Shown: positions 8,382 to 15,869 of the stretch, piece by piece | How positions within the stretch are numbered: the stretch's first letter is position 1 | Layout of the letters: every line of letters begins with the position of its first letter | Source: Theodoxus fluviatilis | Lineage: Eukaryota > Mollusca > Gastropoda > Cycloneritida > Neritidae | Direction of reading: 5' to 3' | NCBI GenBank assembly: GCA_034096865.1 | Contig: JAWQFJ010001159.1 | Coordinates: 42,501-60,000 of the forward strand | Length of the DNA stretch: 17,500 nt | Program-made: the position numbers and the translations under genes | Notes under the pieces: generated by a model | Told to the model about the DNA's origin: nothing | Seen by the model: the letters and a program-made list of their open reading frames with translations, nothing else | The model's database searches: none

Positions 8382-10412
8382 ATGGCGGGAGACCATATCT
8401 TCACATGTGGAGGTCTCGGACTGGTGTTGCTGCTGACGTGTCTGGGACTCACCCCCGCAGCCTCTCCGCCTCCCTCCCTGCCTCGGCTTCCCCTTCCTCC
8501 TGCAGCACATGGCTACACTGAGGAGTCCTCTAGTGTCCCTTGTGGCGACGACATCTGTGAGTGTAACCGTGACAGAGAGAAAGCTCTTTGTTACGATGTA
8601 CCGGGAAATATGTACGTACCGAAGCTACCACACTACATAACATCTGTGTATCTACAAGGATTCTCCTTCGGCCGAGTGACGAATGGGACATTGTCTAACT
8701 TAACTCTAATACGCCTTGAAACTCTAGAGCTGTTAAGTATCATTGTGACCGATGTGGATCCTACAGCATTTTCCCAATTTTCCTTCTTGCAACACTTGAT
8801 TGTGGGTGGACTGTTCGTGTCTCAGTCTATGCTGCAAGCAATATCACACACGTCCCTGACATCCCTGGATATCAGAGGTGTGTCAATGGATGGCACACTG
8901 GATTTCAAAATGTTCGAGAAGATGACTAACCTTTCCAAGCTTATATGTTTATCCTGTTCAATTTCGAGCGTTTCAACATCTGCAGTTTTGGCCCGCGTGG
9001 AAGTTTTTACTTGGACGACTGATTCTCCTTCACAGTTTCCAGATTTCTGTCCTAATGATACGGCAGTGCTACCCAATGTGAAAAATCTGACAGTAGGAAT
9101 CGGCCCGACTATATTTCATCCTCTTGTTATTAACTGTTTGAGTAGTCTCACTTACTTAGATCTGAGAAAAAGCACTATCATTCACCTTTTTAGCCACTCT
9201 TTCATAAATTTATCCAGTCTTTTCATTCTCAGAACCTCTACAGTACACAGGGTATTGCAGAATGCCTTTGCCAACTCAAACGTGCGTGAAATCGAAGTGG
9301 GAGAGCTGAGTCACTTTGTACACAACATGGCGTTTTCGGACTGTCCAAAGTTGGAGCGTTTGCAAATGAATTGTGCGACGCCACAATCTGTGGACAGTGT
9401 AAGGGTCCTTGCCCCCTCGTTAAAGTATCTCCGTCTGACATCTGACGGCATTGTCCAGTTTCCTGATGCACTTTCCAGTCTAAGTAACTTGGAAGAGCTA
9501 AGTATTCCACACATTAGGCTCAGCCATATCAATGGTTCCATTTTAGGAAACATGACGAATTTGACCAAGCTTACTCTCAACAATAACTACATCAGTTCCA
9601 TTAACGCAGACGACATCCCCAGCGCAGTCCAAAAGCGCCTCAAGACAGTTGACCTCTCGGGTAATCCTCTAGACTGTAGTTGCAACATTTTGTGGCTGAA
9701 AAACTGGATACACAGCAATACGACATACTTCGAGGACTACCCCAAAGGCTACGTGTGCAACAACAAGCCCTACCAAGCTCACACTCTGCAGGAGATCTCC
9801 ATAACGGAGCTCTCTTGTCGCTGGGTTAAAATTCGAGAACCAGTTGTGGCTACATCAGTCATCGTGTTGTTCTTTATCGTGGTGCTTCCAATCGTGTATC
9901 GCTACCGATGGCACTTCCACTATTATGCCTTCATGCTACGATACAACAGACGCCAACGAAATGGAAACCAAGAGGAAGAACCCAACTACCGCTACGACGC
10001 TTTCGTCAGCTACGACTCCCACAATCATTGGTGGATACGCGGACATCTCATGCCGGCCCTGGAAGACCAGGCGGGACTCAGGCTCTGTATCCACGAGAGA
10101 GACTTCCTGGCAGGAAAGCTCATTGCGGACAACATTGTGGACTCCATCACGGCCAGCCGCAAAGTTATTATCGTCCTTAGTGAGAGTTTTGCAGCTAGTG
10201 AGTGGTGCCAATTTGAACTGTCCTTGACCCACAGGCTGATGCTGGAGCGAGGTCGTGACCTGATGGTACTGGTGATGCTGGAGGAAATTCCCAGGAATCG
10301 AATGACAAAGCTGATATATGCAGTGCTGAAAACCATCACGTATATCTCGTGGCCTGTTGAGGAGAGAGCAAGAGAGGACTTTTTCCATCAACTGGCGGAG
10401 GCCGTGCTATAG
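8382..10412 (+). CDS. Toll-like receptor, 676 aa, single coding exon
   Basis: Innate immune membrane receptor of the TLR family. The ATG at 8382 is chosen because it has a near-ideal Kozak context (CCGCCATGG) and follows a splice acceptor. Domains seen: signal peptide (1-28, GLGLVLLLTCLGL core); a Pro-rich stretch with LRRNT-like cysteines 54, 59, 61 and 70; roughly ten irregular leucine-rich repeats (about 105-425) with several N-glycosylation sequons; LRRCT cysteines 432, 434, 459 and 479; one membrane helix (488-506) followed by basic YRYRW; and a TIR domain (537-676) with box 1 YDAFVSYD (538-545) and box 2 LCIHERDFLAGK (568-579). A single C-terminal cysteine cluster makes it the vertebrate-like (scc) layout rather than the Drosophila Toll-like layout. 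The ectodomain is short for a TLR. Oddities: the BB-loop Pro is Ala577, and box 3 reads FF (667-668) instead of FW. TIR domains recruit adaptors such as MyD88; ligand and partner are unknown. There is no stop or frameshift, so it looks functional. Confidence 0.93.
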   Translation: MAGDHIFTCGGLGLVLLLTCLGLTPAASPPPSLPRLPLPPAAHGYTEESSSVPCGDDICECNRDREKALCYDVPGNMYVPKLPHYITSVYLQGFSFGRVTNGTLSNLTLIRLETLELLSIIVTDVDPTAFSQFSFLQHLIVGGLFVSQSMLQAISHTSLTSLDIRGVSMDGTLDFKMFEKMTNLSKLICLSCSISSVSTSAVLARVEVFTWTTDSPSQFPDFCPNDTAVLPNVKNLTVGIGPTIFHPLVINCLSSLTYLDLRKSTIIHLFSHSFINLSSLFILRTSTVHRVLQNAFANSNVREIEVGELSHFVHNMAFSDCPKLERLQMNCATPQSVDSVRVLAPSLKYLRLTSDGIVQFPDALSSLSNLEELSIPHIRLSHINGSILGNMTNLTKLTLNNNYISSINADDIPSAVQKRLKTVDLSGNPLDCSCNILWLKNWIHSNTTYFEDYPKGYVCNNKPYQAHTLQEISITELSCRWVKIREPVVATSVIVLFFIVVLPIVYRYRWHFHYYAFMLRYNRRQRNGNQEEEPNYRYDAFVSYDSHNHWWIRGHLMPALEDQAGLRLCIHERDFLAGKLIADNIVDSITASRKVIIVLSESFAASEWCQFELSLTHRLMLERGRDLMVLVMLEEIPRNRMTKLIYAVLKTITYISWPVEERAREDFFHQLAEAVL

Positions 10413-10548
10413 ATGATGTCGAACATAGTCTGTCCGGCAATGCCTGAAACTTCACTAAGACAGTTCAAACTGGCAAAAGTAAGATAAACAAAAATTACGT
10501 TTTTGTGCAGATATTTTGTCTACTCCCCCAAAACAGCAACATAACCTC

Positions 10549-10554
10549 ATTAAA
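10549..10554 (+). terminator. Candidate poly(A) signal ATTAAA
   Basis: ATTAAA lies 137 bases after the receptor stop codon. It is the commonest variant of the canonical hexamer and would give a short 3' UTR. Confidence 0.35.
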
Positions 10555-10932
10555 AATGTATTTTTAAATATTTTGAAGCCACAACAGTTCGATGAGGAAG
10601 TCATTGTACTCAACCCAAGGGCGATGTTGTAAAGAATGAAATATTTATATAAATTAATAGCTCATTGCTTCTAATGCTAGCGAATATCAGTTCGCATATG
10701 TCGGTTTCATCAATGTTTGAAACGTCATCGTCAGTTTAGTACACGGCCCCAGCGTTTACCTAGTCCAGAAAAGCGAAACATTGACACGTGTACCTTGATA
10801 ACCAAAATGTTTCTTTACATTCTGTTTAATAGCGTGATATAGGAAGGCCACATATCTTATGGCTTAGCTCTTTGCGCTGAAAGCTTGTCATTTTTCTATA
10901 GTACTGTCACTTAACTCTCTTCACCCCGCATT

Positions 10933-10938
10933 AATAAA
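10933..10938 (+). terminator. Candidate poly(A) signal AATAAA
   Basis: Canonical AATAAA 521 bases after the receptor stop codon, followed by T-rich sequence (ACTTTTTCCCC). It is the best candidate for the receptor transcript end. Confidence 0.5.
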
Positions 10939-10964
10939 AGTTATACACTTTTTCCCCATTCAAA

Positions 10965-11425
10965 CAATTTGTCTCACTTACAAAAAAAAATATTTTCTTT
11001 AAGGTTTAGATAATGGGCATACAACATTAAACCATTCCAAAATAGCTCAGAATATATGCTGACAAGCAGGCCCTCAACCCCAGTTCCCTTACGAAATCTT
11101 GTCTACAACATAATCACACTCTAAAGCTCCTGCAAGTGATAGAAGAAAACAAATCTGGGTTGTCTCCCCCTTGACCACGATCTCTGCAGATCCAAGATGT
11201 CCAGGACTTGGTACCTCATTCAGGAAGGTGATGGCGAACGAATTCTTTTTCCAGACAAGTTTTGTTTTCTACCTCATGACAACATTTTTCTCTCACAGAG
11301 AAAATACTCACCTTTCCTGTGAGGCTCAGATAATGGACCGAAACCCCCCAAAAGTTCAAGAATAGCTTAGAACATATTAAGAACCTAGAGGCCCTCAACC
11401 CCCTATTCCATTCCCAAATCCCTCT
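10965..11425. repeat. Diverged local duplication (two copies)
   Basis: Two segments share ordered blocks: copy A at about 10965-11105 and copy B at about 11278-11425, offset about 315 bp. Matching blocks include AGATAATGG, AATAGCTCAGAA versus AATAGCTTAGAA, and the long shared block GGCCCTCAACCCC, followed by similar TTCC and CCAAATC/CGAAATC sequence. They are clearly related but diverged by substitutions and small indels. No coding content is seen. It could be an old tandem duplication of the receptor 3' flank or two copies of a dispersed repeat. Confidence 0.55.
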
Positions 11426-12127
11426 TACATATGTAGCGTCATTTTCTTGAGAATCAGCGGGACTTCCCGGATGAGGAGGGTTAAGTACATGGCGATTGTG
11501 ACCCTTTGAATTGACTTGTACACACACAGTTCACGTTGGCGTTTTTCACAATGGCGTCTGCTTATCAGTCAATAAAATCGGCATTGCTTGCGTTAAGTAC
11601 ATTTTTATGAAACAGTTCCTTTACATTGAAGAGCACTAGCAAGCCTATTAGGTCGTCTTTTATTTACTTTTTGTGTACCTTCGGTCAAATTGTGTCGTCT
11701 CTTTTTTAATCAACCAGTCCTCATAGTTGTACATACGATGTGGAGAAAATGCAGACTTTAAAATGTTATTCATGTGGGTCTCTGTTTGCATTTTACAGCT
11801 TATTCAGTGTATTTTGAAGTATTTTAATCTTGACAATAGCTGGTCATCGTAGAAATATCAAGCATGTATAGAATGTGTATAATCATTATTGTTACCTTTA
11901 CTGTTGCCCTTCCACAACCTAATCGCTACATAGACGAGCGGGACCAAACAAAACCCAGAGTTTGTATAGAAAGACTTAGCTTTTCCACCACATGGATGTT
12001 GCATATGGCTTGTTACCTCTTTCATGTCATGCTTTGCCTGTACACAAACATCATTCCATTAAAAAAAAGTCACGTTCCTCTCATTTTGTGTTTATTTTGC
12101 ATCGGCCATCTTTCAAGTGCGTGGCAG
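11426..12127. other. Intergenic, no gene seen
   Basis: AT-rich with short frames only; the longest (about 11864-12133) has a hydrophobic start but no homology or domain I recognise. No RNA gene was seen. Confidence 0.5.
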
Positions 12128-12235
12128 CAGTAGAAGTAGAAGTAGAAGTCGTCGTCGTTGTTATTGCAGTAATAGCAGTAGTACCAGTGGCAGCATCGGC
12201 AGTAGTAGTATGAGTAGTAGCAGCTGCAGTAGTAA

Positions 12236-12274
<39 letters not shown>

Positions 12275-12358
12275 CAGCAGCAGCAGAATCGGTAGTAGTA
12301 GTAGTTGCTGTAGTAGTAGTTGCTGTAGTACTACTAGTAGTAGTAGTTGCTGTAGTAG
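12128..12358. repeat. GTA/GCA/GTT trinucleotide array
   Basis: About 230 bp of three-base units, mainly AGT with AGC, GTC and TGC variants and a pure (AGT) core near 12236-12272. It encodes runs of Ser in one frame and Thr on the other strand, which are not genes. The 5' LTR begins at its right edge; the 3' LTR is not preceded by this array, so the array is target DNA and not part of the element. Confidence 0.92.
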
Positions 12359-12543
12359 TGTGGCGAGACAACGTTTTCCCTATCTTCTGTTTTATTATTA
12401 TTATTATCAGGTGTCTGCTGAGCCGTAGCCTTAGTGACTTTTTCTCTGCCCTGAGCCGGTGTTAGAAGAGAAATGACCCCTGTGTAAGGAAAATGACTTG
12501 GAAGTATTATGAGTTGTGTTCTCCACTGGCGATATCACGTCAA

Positions 12544-12651
12544 CCAATCTATGACTTTGAGCTAGTCGAACTGATCAATCAGAGCGGAGTTAGACGAGCT
12601 GTGACAGGATTGGACCGAGTGGACAGTATGACGTCAGAGAGTGCATATAAG
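12544..12651 (+). promoter_or_regulatory. LTR promoter: CCAAT, CRE, TATA
   Basis: In order: CCAAT (12544-12548), a perfect palindromic cAMP-response element TGACGTCA (12629-12636), and a TATA-like CATATAAG (12644-12651). An initiator-like TCAG at 12669-12672 lies at the expected distance, so transcription probably starts near 12671, giving a U3 of about 310 bp. All are conserved in the 3' LTR. A CRE suggests control by CREB/ATF-type factors, but this is inference from the motif alone. Confidence 0.6.
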
Positions 12652-13344
12652 CCAGTGTTGTAGAGTGCTCAGGGCGTCCTTACATTTATTTTTAGAAGAG
12701 CAGAATCCATGAAGATGCGGGCGCCCTGCTTAGGATAGGTTTTTCTATGGCGGTGGCCATGTACTGAGAATGAGAGAGTGAAATGGTAGCGGAAAGAAGC
12801 CTCAGCCCGCCCTGAACTGACGAGGAGAAAACCCACTTGCCAGTGGGGTAATGAAGTTGGTGGACTGCCTGCCTGCCTGCTTGCCTGCTTGTCTGAAGCC
12901 AGACGGCCTGTCTCGCAGGAAAACCGACTCCTCTACAGAAACGACGAAGGAAGAACAAGTCCCCTCCATCTCTACGAACCAGAATTAGAACACCAGAGAG
13001 AATGACGAATCGCCGTATTTTCATCAAAGTGGTGAATTTCCCGAGTCACCGGCTGCAATGTCGCGTGCACTCTACCCCCTCTTCCCCTGTCTTACCCCCA
13101 GTGTAGCATGCACTAGGCGTGGGGGTTAAGCCCGTGCAACAACTGCTCAACGTTTTCATCAAGAGGTCAGATAAGTACATTGGTTTTTACTTGGCTCAGT
13201 GGCAGACGTTATTTTCCATGTTTGTTTTTTCCTCCTTGCGAGTTTTGTCATGAATACATAATTACTGTTTAACTATGCTTGCATTTGATGCATTTTGTGG
13301 CGCTTGCCGCCCATTCCCCTTTCTAGGGTGATTGCGGTTGAATA

Positions 13345-13350
13345 ATTAAA
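13345..13350 (+). terminator. LTR poly(A) signal candidate ATTAAA
   Basis: ATTAAA in the right third of the LTR, also present at 17396-17401 in the 3' LTR, where it would serve the genomic RNA. It would make the R region about 700 bp long, which is long for an LTR element, so an unrecognised earlier signal is possible. Confidence 0.35.
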
Positions 13351-13541
13351 CAATCCATTTGAATATTGATACTGGTTTGCCATTTCTTTAATATCAGACA
13401 GTTTACATCAGTAGTTTGGTTGAGGAAATGAAGGTGCGTGCATTGGTTCTCCAAGATTTTACCCCTAGACATTGAAACAAGCCATTTAATTTATTCAGTT
13501 GGGATGAGTTAAATTTAAGTGAAGAACGAGCACGTCACATT

Positions 13542-13560
13542 TGGGGTCTTTCGTCTCGGG
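13542..13560 (+). other. Primer-binding-site-like tract
   Basis: TGGGGTCTTTCGTCTCGGG begins two bases after the LTR end, with the TGG expected opposite a tRNA CCA tail. It resembles the proline-tRNA class of sites (TGGGGGCTCGTCCGGG) but with several mismatches and two extra bases, so the primer tRNA cannot be named. Confidence 0.5.
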
Positions 13561-13793
13561 ATTTTGTGAAAGAAATGCAATAGTAAAAGAAATCTGAATT
13601 CATGTTTAACAGTCAGGTGCCTGTGCCTTGAGCGAGTGTTGTGACATGACCTGCCATTGTTTGATTCACCTTTTTGCTCTCATGCCTTGCTGCACTGTGT
13701 GACCCTGTTTTGGCTTGCTGGAGATCGTGCAGTTACTGCTGTTTGGATGATTGCTGAGTTCATTAGTGTTTGTGAAGCTAGCGAATCTTTACA
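13561..13793 (+). other. Untranslated leader of the LTR element
   Basis: 233 bp between the primer-binding tract and the ORF start. ATG triplets here open only short frames. Packaging signals would be expected in this region, but none can be identified by eye. Confidence 0.5.
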
Positions 13794-15869
13794 ATGGGTG
13801 AACTAGTATTGCCGACGGTTGAGTTGATCTGCTTGTTGAAAAGGGCAAGTTTGAAGTTTGTGATAGAGGAGTTTGGTTTGAGTGCAAGCGAGGGGGCTAC
13901 TGAAGGTGAATTGCGAGAGATTTTGTTCAAGTTCAGAAGAACAGTAATAAAGGAGAAATGGGAGGCGGAGCAGAGGGAGAAAGATGCAGAGGGGGAGGAT
14001 AGGAGGACTGAGGGGAAGGGGCTGAAGATAGATCCAGATGAGGGAAAGAGGAGGGAGAAAGAGACAAATGAGGAAAAACAAAGGCAGCATGAATGGGAGA
14101 TGCGTAAGATGGACATAGAATCAGCTGAGAGAATGAAGAAATTGGACATGGAAGCAGCAGAGAAGGATAGGGAGGTGGAATTGAAGAAAATAGAAGCGAG
14201 TGAGAGAGAGAAGAGATTGGAAATAGAGGCTGCAGAAAGGTTGGAGAGAGAGAGGATGGAGGACGCAAAGATAGCTAGAGAGGCTACAGAGAGGTTGGAG
14301 AGAGAGAGATTGGAGATTGAACAGATAAGGGAGAAGAATGAGAGAGAGAGACAGAAGCAGCTTGAGATGAAACGATTAGAATTGGAGATAGAAGAAGCAG
14401 AGAGAGGGAAAGCCAGGGAGGCTGCAGAGAAGTATGAGAGGGAGAGACAGGAGGGGGAGAGATTTCGGGCTGAGGAAAGAGAGAGAGAGAGAGCTGAAGA
14501 GGAAGAGAGAGAGAGAAGAGTCAGGGAGTGGAGGGAAGAGGTGTGGAAGGAGGCTGTGGAGAGAAGGGAGAGATGGGAAGCAGAGCGGAAAGAGAGAGAT
14601 GGGAGGGAGGAGTTCAAGAGAGAGAAAGAGAATGTCACATGCCACAGGTGTTTTGAGATAGGACACCGGAGACGTGATTGTCCAGTCCGAAGCAATGGAT
14701 GGAAGGAAGAGCGAGGTGTGAGCCGACCGCTTGGGAAGGTTGTGTGCTTCAGATGTGAGAGAGTGGGGCATATAGCTCGACACTGTAGAGTGAGGTTGAC
14801 GAGTGAGTCTGAGAGGGAGGTGGTCTTGTTGGAGGGCTGTGAGGACGTTGTTGCTACTGAAGAGAGTCAGTGTGAAGAAGGGAATGGAGTTCTCCCTTGT
14901 GAGCCCTTAGTGCTCGGAGGTTTGATGGAGAAGAGTGAGTTGGGGGACAGTGGTGTTTTGTTGGGGTCGGAGACAGTTGTGTCAGGGAGGTGTGAAGTGT
15001 GCCCACTGAGAGAAGTGGAGGTCGAGAGTGGAGAAGTGGCGGGTGAGACGCCTGAGGGTGATGTGAGTGAGGACAGTGAGATGGTTGCTTGTCGCTTGTT
15101 GGAGAGAGTGGGGATTGTCGAAGACAGGGTCAGAGTCGAAGACAGGGTCAGAGTCGAAGACAGGGTCAGAGTCGAAGACAGGGTCAGAGTCGAAGACAGG
15201 GTCAGAGTCGAAGACAGGGTCAGAGTCGGAGACAGGGTCAGAGTCGGAGACAGGGTCAGAGTCGAAGACAGGGTCAGGGACAGAGACGTAGTCAGGGACA
15301 GAGACGTAGTCAGGGACAGAGACGTAGTCAGGGACAGAGACGTAGTCAGGGACAGAGACGTAGTCAGGGACAGAGACAGAGTCAGGGATGGAGACAGAGA
15401 AGTGTCAGTGGTGAAGGTGGGAGGAGAAGACAAGTGGGTGAGAGAGGAAGAAGTGGAGGGAGAGGACAAGTGTGTGAGAGAGGAAGAGATGGAAGTTGGG
15501 CATGTAGTGTTTGGAGTCCTGTATGGGAAGTGTGAAGTTGAGAGTAGGGTGTTGAGGCGTTCCACCTGGAAGAAGAGGGAGAAGTTGAAGAATGAGTCTG
15601 AGAGGGGGGTGTTGATGCGATCCACCCGGAAGAAGAGGGAGAAGTTGAAGGATGAGGCTGAGAGTGGGGTGTTGATGCGTTCCACCCGGCGGAAGAGGAA
15701 GTGTGCGGAAGTTGATTATGAGTCTTATGGGAAGACTGGTGTGGAGTTGAATGATGTGGGAGAGGAAGGATTGGAGATGAGAGAAATTGCGTGTGGTGTT
15801 GTGAGTCTCGGAGAGGCGAGACACAGAGAGAGAAAATGGTTTGACTGGAGAAAGAGGAAGAAAGGCTAA
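13794..15869 (+). CDS. gag: Gag-like protein: coiled coil plus two CCHC zinc knuckles
   Basis: 691 codons from an ATG in good context (ACAATGG). The N-terminus (about 8-48) is a SAP-like two-helix segment (LLKRASLKFVIEEFGL, then EGELREILFKF), as in Gag proteins of several metazoan Gypsy-type elements. Residues 55-280 are an almost continuous Glu/Arg/Lys-rich coiled coil. Two C-X2-C-X4-H-X4-C knuckles follow: C283, C286, H291, C296 and C318, C321, H326, C331, the usual nucleocapsid RNA-binding motif. The acidic tail (332-441) leads into 15 tandem hexapeptides (442-531), then two 12-residue repeats, then basic 20-residue repeats, and the protein ends FDWRKRKKG. No capsid domain is visible between coiled coil and knuckles, which is unusual for a Gag. 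No pol lies downstream. The coding strand is extremely purine-rich. It likely binds element RNA and self-associates through the coiled coil; that is inference. An alternative is a domesticated or captured host CCHC protein. Confidence 0.82.
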   Translation: MGELVLPTVELICLLKRASLKFVIEEFGLSASEGATEGELREILFKFRRTVIKEKWEAEQREKDAEGEDRRTEGKGLKIDPDEGKRREKETNEEKQRQHEWEMRKMDIESAERMKKLDMEAAEKDREVELKKIEASEREKRLEIEAAERLERERMEDAKIAREATERLERERLEIEQIREKNERERQKQLEMKRLELEIEEAERGKAREAAEKYERERQEGERFRAEERERERAEEEERERRVREWREEVWKEAVERRERWEAERKERDGREEFKREKENVTCHRCFEIGHRRRDCPVRSNGWKEERGVSRPLGKVVCFRCERVGHIARHCRVRLTSESEREVVLLEGCEDVVATEESQCEEGNGVLPCEPLVLGGLMEKSELGDSGVLLGSETVVSGRCEVCPLREVEVESGEVAGETPEGDVSEDSEMVACRLLERVGIVEDRVRVEDRVRVEDRVRVEDRVRVEDRVRVEDRVRVGDRVRVGDRVRVEDRVRDRDVVRDRDVVRDRDVVRDRDVVRDRDVVRDRDRVRDGDREVSVVKVGGEDKWVREEEVEGEDKCVREEEMEVGHVVFGVLYGKCEVESRVLRRSTWKKREKLKNESERGVLMRSTRKKREKLKDEAESGVLMRSTRRKRKCAEVDYESYGKTGVELNDVGEEGLEMREIACGVVSLGEARHRERKWFDWRKRKKG
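15117..15386 (+). repeat. 18-bp minisatellite coding 15 hexapeptides
   Basis: Fifteen in-frame 18-bp units: nine of the VEDRVR type (two of them VGDRVR) followed by five DRDVVR and one DRDRVR. The nucleotide units are nearly identical within each block (GTCGAAGACAGGGTCAGA, then GACAGAGACGTAGTCAGG), so the array expanded recently. Because the unit is a multiple of three, all frames stay open, which creates spurious long ORFs in the other frames and on the other strand. Confidence 0.95.
15426..15497 (+). repeat. 36-bp tandem repeat, two copies
   Basis: Two adjacent 36-bp units starting at 15426 and 15462 encode EDKWVREEEVEG and EDKCVREEEMEV, an acidic 12-residue repeat in the tail of the Gag-like protein. 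Confidence 0.8.
15541..15710 (+). repeat. 60-bp tandem repeat, nearly three copies
   Basis: Copies start at 15541, 15601 and 15661 with an exact 60-bp period; the third diverges after about 40 bp. They encode a basic motif, (L/M)RSTRKKREKLK, that looks like a nuclear-localisation or RNA-binding patch repeated three times at the C terminus of the Gag-like protein. Confidence 0.9.

Larger units (their letters stand above)
10413..10964. other. Presumed 3' UTR of the receptor gene
   Basis: AT-rich sequence after the TAG at 10410-10412 with no further coding frame. It contains two candidate polyadenylation signals, listed separately. Confidence 0.5.
12359..13539 (+). repeat. 5' LTR, 1,181 bp
   Basis: It starts TGTGGCG and ends CGTCACA; the ends are imperfect inverted repeats (6 of 7) with the canonical TG...CA. 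The left edge is fixed by comparison with the 3' LTR, where similarity begins immediately after the polypurine tract. The right edge is inferred from the terminal inverted repeat and the following TGG-starting tract. Short upstream ORFs lie in the transcribed part. A TGCC tetranucleotide run (three units at about 12865-12876) is three units longer in the 3' LTR. Confidence 0.9.

Noticed and set aside
12081..12428. Poly-Thr and poly-Ser frames on the two strands
   Set aside because: Translation of the trinucleotide array; they also run across the insertion boundary of the LTR element.
12692..13027. Antisense open frame of 111 codons in the 5' LTR, matched by 114 codons at 16731-17075
   Set aside because: It persists in both copies simply because LTRs are duplicates and the 12-bp indel is a multiple of three; no domain or start-context support.
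13778..14695. Long Ser/Leu-rich antisense frame (305 codons) opposite the Gag-like gene
   Set aside because: Shadow of the purine-rich coding strand; low-complexity composition and no motif.
14867..15685. Antisense Thr/Ser/Leu-rich frame (272 codons) opposite the hexapeptide repeats
   Set aside because: Produced by 18-bp units that keep all frames open; the plus-strand frame with zinc knuckles is the real one.
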